Positions 6,010 to 12,336 of a stretch of DNA of 12,336 nucleotides are shown piece after piece; position 1 is the first letter of the stretch, and each line of letters opens with the position of its first letter. This DNA comes from an uncultured Eubacterium sp. (GTDB taxonomy: Bacteria; Bacillota_A; Clostridia; Lachnospirales; Lachnospiraceae). A program made the position numbers and the translations under genes. The stretch lies in the NCBI GenBank assembly GCA_910589045.1, contig CAJUSH010000062.1:1-12336 (forward strand), in the 5' to 3' direction. The notes below the pieces were generated by a model that was not told where the DNA came from, ran no database searches, and worked only from the letters and a program-made list of their open reading frames with translations.

Positions 6010-6960
6010 CTATAAAAACAGTCCAACGATCGGTATCGTAAAAATCGACGCAAGCGTACTGAGCACCGTGCCCTTCATGCAGTATGCGTCATCCGCCCCG
6101 CACTCCTTTGCAAACAGCCCGATAATGCTGCCGATTGGCATTGCAAGCTCGATAATAAACACACCGAACACAACCGAATCAAAGCCCATGCCCCGCATCG
6201 CCACCGCTATTATGATCGGGAGCGCCACCATACGAAGCAGGATAAACACATACATACGTACATCCTTTAAGTAGCTGAGCAGATCCGCCTTTGCAATGGA
6301 AACGCCGATCATCATCATCGACAGCGGAATCGTCGCATCACCCATATAATTACAAAGCGAAACCGCCGGGTCCGGTATTTTGATCCCGGCCGCAAAAATA
6401 ACAAGCGCAAGAAGTGCCGCTACGACGCCCGGATTGATGATGCGCTTCAGCGAAGTGGCAATGTCCGCCTTCTGCGCGCTGTCTGCGCCGTTTTTCTCCC
6501 GCGCGGCACGGCGCGCCAGCGACATCCCGTAAGTATAAACGATCACATTGTAGATCAGAATGTAAAATGACACATATACAACACCCTCACTCCCGTAAAG
6601 GCTCCGGGCGACCGGAATCCCCATAAAGCCCAGATTCGAGAAGGTCGCCATCAGCGTGTAAATACTCCTTAAATTTTTCGGCGGATGCAGCGCCCATGCC
6701 AGCAGGACGCCGAACACGATGGCAATCACGTAATAAAGCACCACCAGCTGCAGATTGCCGAGAATCTTATCCTGGCTAATGGCATCCGTGTCCCCCAGCA
6801 CGCCGCTCACCACCAGAAAGGGATTGAGGACATTTACCACCAGCTTTGATATATTGCCCTCGCCCTCCTTACCGATCCAGTTCTTTTTATAGACGAAGGC
6901 ACCCAGCAGCATCATAGCAAGCAGCACCAGCATCTGTCCGAAAATAATCCCTATATCCAT
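6010..6960 (-). CDS. AEC-family (auxin efflux carrier-like) permease
   Basis: This 316-aa inner-membrane protein has about ten predicted transmembrane helices, roughly at 4-23, 38-55, 68-91, 101-120, 127-148, 174-194, 203-224, 236-256, 262-284 and 296-316. It shows the two-fold pattern of the Mem_trans/AEC family (PF03547). Proline-broken helices contain NPFLVVSG (46-53), SNLGFMGIP (108-116), INPGVVAALLA (175-185) and TIPLSMMMIG (210-219). A hydrophilic loop at about 150-173 separates the two halves. Bacterial members export or import organic acids such as malate or malonate; the substrate cannot be read here. An AAGGAG site lies 10 bp before the ATG, and the gene starts 20 bp after the MoxR-like ATPase stop, so the two are probably co-transcribed. 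Whether it works with the ATPase cassette or only shares its transcript is unknown. Confidence 0.92.
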   Translation of the reverse strand: MDIGIIFGQMLVLLAMMLLGAFVYKKNWIGKEGEGNISKLVVNVLNPFLVVSGVLGDTDAISQDKILGNLQLVVLYYVIAIVFGVLLAWALHPPKNLRSIYTLMATFSNLGFMGIPVARSLYGSEGVVYVSFYILIYNVIVYTYGMSLARRAAREKNGADSAQKADIATSLKRIINPGVVAALLALVIFAAGIKIPDPAVSLCNYMGDATIPLSMMMIGVSIAKADLLSYLKDVRMYVFILLRMVALPIIIAVAMRGMGFDSVVFGVFIIELAMPIGSIIGLFAKECGADDAYCMKGTVLSTLASIFTIPIVGLFL

Positions 6961-6980
6961 CTCTCAAACACTCCTTTTTT

Positions 6981-8222
6981 TCATGTTTCATCCCGATGTA
7001 ATTCCTGCAGCAGCCTGCTCCTTCGGCCGCCGCTTAAAAGCTCCTCATTGTATTTCATATATTTTGGCTGCGGATTCATTGCCAGGAAAACCGCCGCCTC
7101 CCTGCACATGGTAAGCCCCGTAACAAATAACAGCATTTCCTGTGAGCCGTCCGCCCCGAAGGCATCCTCCAGAAAATCAAAGGCATTCCCGAGGGCACGC
7201 GCCGCCGCATCGCTCTGCGGTGTATCCGTAAAGCGCCTGGTTGCAAACAATTCCACAAACGACTCCTTTAACGCGTCCAAAAGCAGGTTGACTACGGAGA
7301 GCCGCTCGTCAAAGCCTGCCCGCATCAGCCGTTCATAGACAGCAGGCGGTGCCTCGCCCTGGAGAATCTCAGTGATTCCGTAATCGTCCTTATATTTGCG
7401 GTACAGCTCATAATATGCAAAGAAATCCTCCGCGACCTCCGGCAGACGCACATACTCTCCGATAACCTCCTCCGTCACGGGAATGCCAAGCTCCTCGTAG
7501 AGCTGCATGAGCACGCCCAGATCCTCCCAGCCCCGCGCGGTGACAAAGCGCAGTCCGTCCACGTCCGTTTCCACCCGGTAAAAGTTTTTGGGCCGGATTT
7601 GAAGATAGCTTAAAATCACCCCGTATATATGCCTTTCCGCGGCATATTTCATCCATACATCCAGCTCTGCTTCTACTTCTATGAGACGCACCCGGTCAAG
7701 CGTCACCATATCAAAATCCCGAACGGATTTATTGTATTCCGGCGGATTTCCGGCAGTCACGATCACCCAGCCCGGCGGCACGGCGCGGTTGCCGAAGGTC
7801 TTGCACTGCAAAAACTGCAGCATGGCAGGTGTCAGCGTCTCCGAAACGCAGTTGATCTCATCGATAAAAAGAATCCCCTCCTTCTTTCCCTCATCACGGA
7901 TACACCGGTAAATACTTGCAATAATCTCGCTCATCGTGTATTCCGTAACAGAGCAGGCTTCACCTGCAAAGCATTCCTCCGTAATCATCGGCAAGCCCAC
8001 CGCGCTTTGCCTGGTATGGTGCGTAATTGTATAAACAATCAGCCCCACATCGCATTCCGCGGCAATTTGCTCCATAATTTGCGTCTTTCCGATACCCGGC
8101 GGCCCCATCAGCAGGATCGGACGCTGCCGGATTGCGGGAATCCGATAGACGCCGTTTTCATCCTTTTTCAGATAGACCTCCACGGTGTGCCTGATCTCTT
8201 CCTTTGCCTGTGCAATATTCAT
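6981..8222 (-). CDS. MoxR-like AAA+ ATPase
   Basis: This 413-aa cytosolic ATPase is likely a hexameric remodelling or chaperone motor paired with the VWA protein encoded just upstream. Walker A is GPPGIGKT (40-47), Walker B is ILFIDE (117-122) and sensor 1 is near N159 in TAGNPPEYN. A probable arginine finger is R177 in TLDRVRL, and a sensor-2-like R230 lies in TARGWEDL. The C-terminal region of about 170 residues, after the lid, is helical and has no recognised domain. No signal peptide or membrane segment is present. AGGAGG lies 8 bp before the ATG. The VWA gene ends 66 bp upstream and the permease gene starts 20 bp downstream. Known analogues by architecture are RavA-ViaA and NorQ-NorD/CbbQ-CbbO, where MoxR ATPases act with VWA proteins to mature or insert cofactors into client complexes. 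The client here is unknown. Confidence 0.9.
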   Translation of the reverse strand: MNIAQAKEEIRHTVEVYLKKDENGVYRIPAIRQRPILLMGPPGIGKTQIMEQIAAECDVGLIVYTITHHTRQSAVGLPMITEECFAGEACSVTEYTMSEIIASIYRCIRDEGKKEGILFIDEINCVSETLTPAMLQFLQCKTFGNRAVPPGWVIVTAGNPPEYNKSVRDFDMVTLDRVRLIEVEAELDVWMKYAAERHIYGVILSYLQIRPKNFYRVETDVDGLRFVTARGWEDLGVLMQLYEELGIPVTEEVIGEYVRLPEVAEDFFAYYELYRKYKDDYGITEILQGEAPPAVYERLMRAGFDERLSVVNLLLDALKESFVELFATRRFTDTPQSDAAARALGNAFDFLEDAFGADGSQEMLLFVTGLTMCREAAVFLAMNPQPKYMKYNEELLSGGRRSRLLQELHRDET

Positions 8223-8288
8223 TGTAGCTGCCTCCTATACGATAGACGATCGTTTCCCCGCGCGCAATCGCCCGCCTCCTGAAAACGC

Positions 8289-9611
8289 TCATCGAATTTT
8301 ATATTCCTCTCCCAGGCTCTGCTCATCGAGCCTGCGACGAATCGCCCATGCCGGGACCACTTCCTCGTCATACGCCCCCATATACAGAAACGCGCACGGA
8401 TAATCCGGCTTCTTTTTTGGATAGATACCGTTCCCGTCAGTAAAATAAAGCAGCCCGCCAAGACGCTTCAGCTCTCCCCTTGCGCGCAGCTCCTCCACAT
8501 AGGTAAATACGGGCCGAAAGTCCGTGCCTCCGCCGCCCCTGATTGCAAACGTCTGCAAAAGCCTTTCCGCCTGCTCTGCGTCCCGGATCACGATATCCTC
8601 CTGAACCTTCTCATCGCACTGGATTAGATGCACCCTCGCCGTCGAAAAAAACGCATGCTCCTCCAGCAAAATATGAAGCGTCTCCTGTAAAAAGCTGCGC
8701 ACCAGCTCTCCGCTCGTGGAGTAGCTCGTGTCCACCGCTATGACAAATTCCTGTATACGCCGCTCCTCGCGGGTCTCCAGGGGCTCAATGAGCGGCAGTC
8801 TGCCGTAGATACGCAGCCCGTAGGTATAATATGTCAGATCAAAAGTGTCCATATCACACCGCATTTGCTCATGAAAAGCGGCAAATTTCTTCAAAAAATC
8901 AGCATAGCTGCGCCGTCTTTTTTGAGCCGCTATCTGTTCCTGCATGGCAGCCACGGCCTGCTCCTGCTTTTCGTCGCTCTTCTCCTTGCGAAACTGCGTC
9001 TGTCGTGCGATCTTCTGCCACTTTTTCTGTGTATCCTCTGATGTGTTTTTAGGGCTTGGAGCTGGCATGCTTCCGTCCTTTTTGCCCCAAAGACCGTGAT
9101 CGTCCACATAAAATTCCTGCGAGAGCCGCAAAAAACGCTCCGGCGGCTCATCCGACAAAAGCTCATAGATGCCCGCCGCGGAAATAACATCCCTTTCCTG
9201 CATCTTTTTATAAAATTGCTGACGCAGCCAGCTTAATAATCGGCGTGTAGTCTGTTTGTTAAATCCATCTATAATATATTCAATCGCAATGTCACACGCT
9301 GTATTCCACCGTTTTTCCTCCCGGCTTCCACACTGCCACGGATGTGCATAGAGACAGTGCAGAACCGTATGCAGATATGCCCTGCGCAAAAACAGCTCGT
9401 TCTCGTCGAACACCCGCAGGTAATGCGCCGGCGGAAAATACAGATGGATGCCCTCGGTGGCAAACGCATTGATATCCTCTTTTCCCTCCGGGCTCAGCGC
9501 CGAAAGTGCACGCTCCAGATACGGAAAGTCAATGCACAGCTCGTCCCGCAAATATGAAATTATTTTACCGAACATGCGGATTTCCCACTCGGTCTGGGTC
9601 TCTGGGTGCAT
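8289..9611 (-). CDS. VWA-like domain protein with degenerate DUF2201-type metallopeptidase region
   Basis: The product is a 440-aa cytosolic protein. Its N-terminal half resembles the putative metallopeptidase region seen with VWA-like DUF2201 proteins. HTVLHCLYAH at 81-90 aligns with the HExLHxxxxH pattern but has Thr instead of the catalytic Glu. A charged, probably coiled-coil stretch lies at about 190-240. The C-terminal VWA-like domain carries a MIDAS motif, D294-T-S-Y-S298, then GGGGTDF with T363 and D364, and YFTDGNG near 389-395. The start at 9611 is chosen over the in-frame ATG at 9671 because AGGAGG lies 6 bp before it, while the earlier ATG has only AAAGG almost touching it. It lies between the LRR and MoxR genes and is likely the adaptor that metal-dependently binds the ATPase or client. 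Protease activity is doubtful. VWA-MoxR pairing is established; the function here is inferred. Confidence 0.87.
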   Translation of the reverse strand: MHPETQTEWEIRMFGKIISYLRDELCIDFPYLERALSALSPEGKEDINAFATEGIHLYFPPAHYLRVFDENELFLRRAYLHTVLHCLYAHPWQCGSREEKRWNTACDIAIEYIIDGFNKQTTRRLLSWLRQQFYKKMQERDVISAAGIYELLSDEPPERFLRLSQEFYVDDHGLWGKKDGSMPAPSPKNTSEDTQKKWQKIARQTQFRKEKSDEKQEQAVAAMQEQIAAQKRRRSYADFLKKFAAFHEQMRCDMDTFDLTYYTYGLRIYGRLPLIEPLETREERRIQEFVIAVDTSYSTSGELVRSFLQETLHILLEEHAFFSTARVHLIQCDEKVQEDIVIRDAEQAERLLQTFAIRGGGGTDFRPVFTYVEELRARGELKRLGGLLYFTDGNGIYPKKKPDYPCAFLYMGAYDEEVVPAWAIRRRLDEQSLGEEYKIR

Positions 9612-9615
9612 CTTG

Positions 9616-9623
9616 CTCCTCCT
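9616..9623 (-). promoter_or_regulatory. Ribosome binding site deciding the VWA-protein start
   Basis: AGGAGGAG on the minus strand ends 4 bp from the ATG at 9611, and its AGGAGG core sits 6 bp away. No comparable site precedes the upstream in-frame ATG at 9671. This favours a 440-residue rather than a 460-residue product. Confidence 0.8.
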
Positions 9624-9708
9624 GTTTGTACCATGTGCTGTACGTAGCGTTTCCCCATACACCGTTATCATCCTTTAGACAGCCGGTGCCATATTTCGTT
9701 CGTTTTCG

Positions 9709-9799
9709 GGCAGAGCCGGCCAAAGGCACGCCCTGGCATGCCCTGCCGGGTACGCAGCAGACACTCTCACTTTCCCGGAACAGACTCTGTCTGGCCCGG
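9709..9799. other. Hairpins and short direct repeat in the LRR-VWA gap
   Basis: The 214-bp gap between the LRR stop (9826) and the VWA start (9611) carries two structures. One is a small hairpin, CAGAC-TCT-GTCTG (9781-9793), flanked by CCGG on both sides. The other is a GC-rich patch in which GGCAYGCCCT is repeated in tandem (9725-9734, 9735-9744), inside a GGCAG/CTGCC inverted pair. No T run follows, so it is not a standard terminator on the minus strand. It may be an mRNA processing or partial attenuation site. Confidence 0.35.
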
Positions 9800-9825
9800 A
9801 TACGTAACCACGTTTATATTCACGG

Positions 9826-10824
9826 TCATTGCAATATGCCGTTAGCCTCTCCAGCCGCAGCCGACGGATTTCTCCAACGGATGATTCCTCCAACCCCCCG
9901 CGTCCAGCCCTGTGAAACCGCCTGTATGACCGCCGCCTGTATCGCCTCGTCAGAGATCACGGGCTTTGCACATAAAAACGCCAGCGTCGCCTCGTCCTCG
10001 GCCCGTACCAGCTGCTCTAGTACCTTCGTCTCATGCGCAGCGATATATGCCTGATAACGGCCCTTAGCGGCCTCTGACAGCTCAAAGGGATACTCCAGGC
10101 GGTACAGCGCCATCTTCATCAGCGTCAGAAACTGCTCCTCGTTGGATGCCTTCTCAAACACCTGATCATATCCGCCAAAATCCAGCCGCCCGTTCACAAA
10201 CTGCTTGCGGGCGCGGTAGCCTTCACCCTCCACATGCAGGCTGAAAATATGTGCGGGGCCAATCTCCTCATAGCTCTCCGAATACTCCGGATAGAGCAGG
10301 CACACCTTCTGCTCCCCGTCTCCGATAAACGCTACGCTCAGCTCCGCCGTCAGCTGATTCAGCAAAAAGGGAAGTCCCGTCGTCTCACCGGCCCGGGCGC
10401 GCAGACGAAGCATGTGCAGTGACCGGCAGTTCATAAACGCGTCACTGTTGATTTCTGTGAGCGCTGCACCCACCGTCAAGCGCTCCAGCTTTCTGCAATT
10501 ATAAAATGCATAGGCCTCCAGACACGTCACCGTGTCCGGCAGCACCACCTCCCGCAGATAGTTCCCGTTTAGCGGGCGGAGCACTCCGTCCGACGGCTGT
10601 GTCCCGTCACCCAGCCCCGCAGCTGCCGCTTCCCTCGCCAGAGCGGGCGGCAGACAGCTTTTTTGTGCAAAGCAATACGCACCGATACACACAATTTTTC
10701 TGCCCTCTGCCTCCTTTGGCAAAAGAAGCGTATCCACACTCCCAAATACGCGGCACACCCGCAGACCCTCTGTTCCCGTTTCCTCACATAACAGCTTCTC
10801 GCCGTTTTCCGTACTTAACAGCAT
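9826..10824 (-). CDS. BspA-type leucine-rich repeat protein
   Basis: This 332-aa protein has no signal peptide or anchor and is probably cytosolic. LRR_5/BspA-type repeats are visible as KIVCIGAYCFAQK (43-55), YLREVVLPDTVTCLEAYAFYNC (89-110) and KLERLTVGAALTEINSDAFMNC (112-133), followed by a further strand (LHMLRLRA, 136-143). After about residue 150 a less regular region leads into a helical C-terminal half (about 225-332). That half includes an ankyrin-like stretch, EATLAFLCAKPVISDEAIQAAVIQAV. Most BspA-type LRR proteins of gut bacteria are secreted; this one is intracellular and sits directly upstream of the VWA and MoxR genes, which suggests a substrate-recognition or scaffold role. A CAGGAG site lies 8 bp before the ATG. 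The gene begins the cassette and lies 179 bp after the histidine phosphatase gene. LRR identity is firm; the role is inference. Confidence 0.85.
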   Translation of the reverse strand: MLLSTENGEKLLCEETGTEGLRVCRVFGSVDTLLLPKEAEGRKIVCIGAYCFAQKSCLPPALAREAAAAGLGDGTQPSDGVLRPLNGNYLREVVLPDTVTCLEAYAFYNCRKLERLTVGAALTEINSDAFMNCRSLHMLRLRARAGETTGLPFLLNQLTAELSVAFIGDGEQKVCLLYPEYSESYEEIGPAHIFSLHVEGEGYRARKQFVNGRLDFGGYDQVFEKASNEEQFLTLMKMALYRLEYPFELSEAAKGRYQAYIAAHETKVLEQLVRAEDEATLAFLCAKPVISDEAIQAAVIQAVSQGWTRGVGGIIRWRNPSAAAGEANGILQ

Positions 10825-10906
10825 TGCCCTCTCCTGTCAGCGCATACCCTGCATCAACTGTTTTTGCGCTCCGTTGAATCAAATAAAATAGAATAAGAAT
10901 CGAATG

Positions 10907-10929
10907 AGGAACAGAACAAAACTGCTCCT
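10907..10929 (-). terminator. Possible weak intrinsic terminator after the histidine phosphatase gene
   Basis: On the minus strand AGGAGCAG, a 7-base loop TTTTGTT and CTGTTCCT form an 8-bp stem with one G-U pair. A T-rich but interrupted tail (CATTCGATTCTTATTCTATTTT) follows. The stem is only moderately stable and the U tract is broken, so termination may be partial. The rest of the 179-bp spacer (10825-11003) is AT-rich. No confident promoter for the LRR gene is visible, though T-rich -10-like words near 10885 are possible. Confidence 0.35.
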
Positions 10930-11003
10930 GCTTTTATTTTTCCTATAAATTCCCGTAACATTCTTTTTTGCACAAAAAAATTTTATCTGATCTTATTTTG
11001 CAG

Positions 11004-11648
11004 TCACCAGAGCTTTTCTATGTGCTTTAAAAAAATATCGTGATGCTCCATCTCAAGTACAGCACGAAAGCCGGAGGCATTCGGTGTCTGCCAGGCAAAA
11101 TAATCCTGATGCGGCACACCGTATGCATCCAATATTGCCATGATCGTTCCGCCATGTACACAAAAAACAGAAGGCTTCTCTGACCTGTCTGCCACAGAAG
11201 CCTCAAGACTATCAAAAATATGTACCGCACATTGTTTAAATGCAGCCTTTACCCGATTCTGGAAATGTGCCCGTGTTTCTGCCCCCGGAAAATCCGCAAT
11301 GCCGCCGCTGTCAATATATGCCTGATAACGCGCATCTCCTGCAAGCTCGGCATAGTTTTTATACTCAAAGTCCCCGAAGTCCAGCTCTCGAAAATCCTCT
11401 GCGACATGCTGTCTCGCATCCGGAAACAGCTGCGTCGCAGTCTGCCTGCACCGCAGCATGGGGCTGACATAAATCTGTCGCGGCATCGCAGCGCCATCCC
11501 TGAAAAGCCGTTCCTCTAAGCGCGCTCTGCACGCCTGCAGCTCCTCTATGCCATTCTCACACAAAGGCTCGTCCGTAACGCCTACATAGCGGCGCTCCAG
11601 GTTTCCGGCTGTCTGCCCGTGACGGATCAGGTATACCGGCACCCTCAC
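11004..11648 (-). CDS. Histidine phosphatase family protein (phosphoglycerate mutase-like)
   Basis: This 214-aa cytosolic protein of histidine phosphatase branch 1 transfers phosphate through a phospho-histidine intermediate. The catalytic RHGQT lies at 9-13 (R9, H10). SPMLRCRQTA is at 62-71 (R66), the acid E88 is in FRELDFGDFE, and the second histidine H165 is in CVHGGT. All catalytic residues are present. Family members include alpha-ribazole phosphatase (CobC), GpmB-like enzymes and broad-specificity phosphatases. No cobalamin genes are nearby, so the substrate is left open. The start is GTG within GTGA, overlapping the nfeD stop by 4 bp, which implies translational coupling; a second in-frame GTG two codons later is an alternative. 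After the stop there is only the weak hairpin in the spacer. Confidence 0.88.
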   Translation of the reverse strand: MRVPVYLIRHGQTAGNLERRYVGVTDEPLCENGIEELQACRARLEERLFRDGAAMPRQIYVSPMLRCRQTATQLFPDARQHVAEDFRELDFGDFEYKNYAELAGDARYQAYIDSGGIADFPGAETRAHFQNRVKAAFKQCAVHIFDSLEASVADRSEKPSVFCVHGGTIMAILDAYGVPHQDYFAWQTPNASGFRAVLEMEHHDIFLKHIEKLW

Positions 11649-12127
11649 CGCTGCTGCTGATCCGTTTTTACCGGCTCCACGATCAGCTTCACGCCCTCAA
11701 TTTTTACAACCTTTACCAAAGTGTCCTCCTCGATGATCAGATCGTCGGAAACCGCTCTGGCGCTCCATTCCTGCCCTTTTGCGAGCGCAGTTCCCTTAGC
11801 GGCACGATTGTTGACACGGCCTGTAATTTTTACGATCTCTCCGATCAGTCCCTCACTGTTTGTTTTCGTACGACGCGGGTTAAAATGCTTTAACGCCCAC
11901 GGTCTCGTAAAATATATCAGCACGAAGGATACGATAAAAAATCCTGCCAGCTGACACCAGAAATTTGCTCCGGCAGTCGCCAAAATAAACGCCACCGCCG
12001 CGCCTCCTGCCAGCCAGATCGTCGTCAATCCGATTGTAAGCAGCTCCACAACTAAAAATGAAATGACAAACAGCATCCACATCGCGGCAAAACCAAATTG
12101 TGTCAAGAAACTTAATATTTGATCCAT
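11645..12127 (-). CDS. NfeD family membrane protein
   Basis: This 160-aa membrane protein has three hydrophobic segments (about 12-31, 34-52 and 57-74) and a C-terminal OB-fold domain (about 92-152: EGLIGEIVKITGRVNNRAAKG, then EEDTLVKVVKIEGVKLIVEPV). This is the short NfeD form (NfeD1b-like). It lacks the ClpP-like protease domain and often works with a stomatin/flotillin-type protein in membrane organisation. No stomatin gene lies in this window. The frame also opens at a GTG two codons earlier (12133). The ATG at 12127 is preferred because GAGGGAG (12135-12141) sits 7 bp before it, while the GTG is only 1 bp from that site. It is the first gene after the tRNA-Phe terminator and is coupled to the histidine phosphatase gene. 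Confidence 0.88.
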   Translation of the reverse strand: MDQILSFLTQFGFAAMWMLFVISFLVVELLTIGLTTIWLAGGAAVAFILATAGANFWCQLAGFFIVSFVLIYFTRPWALKHFNPRRTKTNSEGLIGEIVKITGRVNNRAAKGTALAKGQEWSARAVSDDLIIEEDTLVKVVKIEGVKLIVEPVKTDQQQR

Positions 12128-12174
12128 ATCCACTCTCCCTCAAATTAAAACGCACATGACAGTATATTTTATAT

Positions 12175-12203
12175 ATTATATACGATAACGTGCAAAAATG
12201 CAA
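12175..12203 (-). promoter_or_regulatory. Putative promoter of the nfeD-histidine phosphatase operon
   Basis: On the minus strand TATAAT (12175-12180) lies 17 bp after TTGCAT (12198-12203), in a very AT-rich region directly downstream of the tRNA-Phe terminator and about 48 bp upstream of the nfeD start. The -10 box is perfect; the -35 box has three of six consensus bases. Confidence 0.6.
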
Positions 12204-12230
12204 ATTTTGTAACACCGATATATACCGCAT

Positions 12231-12276
12231 AAAAAAAGAAACACAGTATCGACATTGATACGCAGTGTTTCTTTTT
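12231..12276 (-). terminator. Intrinsic terminator of tRNA-Phe
   Basis: A long inverted repeat begins 10 bases after the tRNA-Phe discriminator base. AAAAGAAACAC pairs with GTGTTTCTTTT, and inside it GTATC pairs with GATAC around a 6-base loop. On the minus strand the 3' arm runs into TTTCTTTTTTT. The A/T-rich base of the stem makes it nearly symmetric, so it may work in both directions. Confidence 0.85.
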
Positions 12277-12285
12277 CATAGCAAA

Positions 12286-12336
12286 TGCCCAGTTCCGGAA
12301 TCGAACCAGAGACACGAGGATTTTCAGTCCTCTGCT
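12286..12336 (-). tRNA. tRNA-Phe(GAA), 3' part, cut by right window edge
   Basis: Read on the minus strand, the segment gives an anticodon stem GAGGA/TCCTC with loop CTGAAAA, putting GAA at 34-36. Variable loop GTGTC follows, then a T arm TCTGG-TTCGATT-CCGGA and the acceptor 3' strand ACTGGGC with discriminator A. The CCA end is not encoded (TTT follows). The D arm and 5' acceptor strand are outside the window. Confidence 0.93.

Noticed and set aside
9612..9671. A 20-residue N-terminal extension of the VWA protein from the ATG at 9671
   Set aside because: Its only upstream signal is AAAGG almost touching the ATG, while the ATG at 9611 has an AGGAGG site at ideal distance. It cannot be fully excluded.
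9675..9893. Frameshift at the end of the LRR gene, with its true C terminus continuing in another frame across the gap
   Set aside because: The current frame keeps an ankyrin-like helix pattern to near its stop, while the alternative frame soon becomes random-looking. A frameshift is not needed to explain the data.
10930..11003. The A/T-only inverted repeats after the histidine phosphatase gene as a strong terminator
   Set aside because: The TTTTTTG/CAAAAAA repeat has almost no loop and no GC stem. Only the 10907-10929 hairpin is worth listing, with low confidence.

Overview
The window comes from a low-to-mid GC Firmicute and most likely from a gut Lachnospiraceae/Clostridia genome. The reasons are a SpoVT-type sporulation regulator (an endospore former), strong AGGAGG-type ribosome binding sites, a bifunctional penicillin-binding protein with a long Glu-Pro tail, a ROK glucokinase with the CxCGxxGCxE zinc motif, and tRNA genes without an encoded CCA. 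Genus cannot be fixed from sequence reading alone. Every gene I accept lies on the minus strand, so transcription runs from the right edge to the left edge. The long plus-strand reading frames are antisense shadows.

In transcription order: (1) the 3' part of tRNA-Phe(GAA) at the right edge, closed by a clear intrinsic terminator (12231-12276). (2) An nfeD-like membrane protein gene and a histidine-phosphatase-family gene joined by a GTGA overlap. (3) A cassette of a BspA-type leucine-rich-repeat protein, a DUF2201-like VWA-domain protein and a MoxR-like AAA+ ATPase, followed after 20 bp by an AEC-family permease and then a small unrecognised protein. (4) spoVT, preceded by a sequence resembling a forespore (sigma-G type) promoter. 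(5) A 371-bp stretch without a convincing gene. It holds a GC-rich element of nested inverted repeats (about 4572-4821) and then a promoter. (6) A compact group of YghZ-type aldo/keto reductase, class A penicillin-binding protein and ROK glucokinase. (7) A promoter, a leader hairpin and the 5' part of tRNA-Pro(CGG), cut by the left edge.

Most genes are ordinary chromosomal housekeeping: cell-wall synthesis, hexose phosphorylation, triose-phosphate detoxification, sporulation control and membrane quality control. The least understood parts are the LRR/VWA/MoxR cassette and the palindromic element. The cassette looks like an intracellular AAA+ remodelling machine with its own repeat-protein partner. 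Its VWA subunit carries a protease-like motif that has lost the catalytic Glu. The palindromic element may be a dispersed genomic repeat or a structured RNA.
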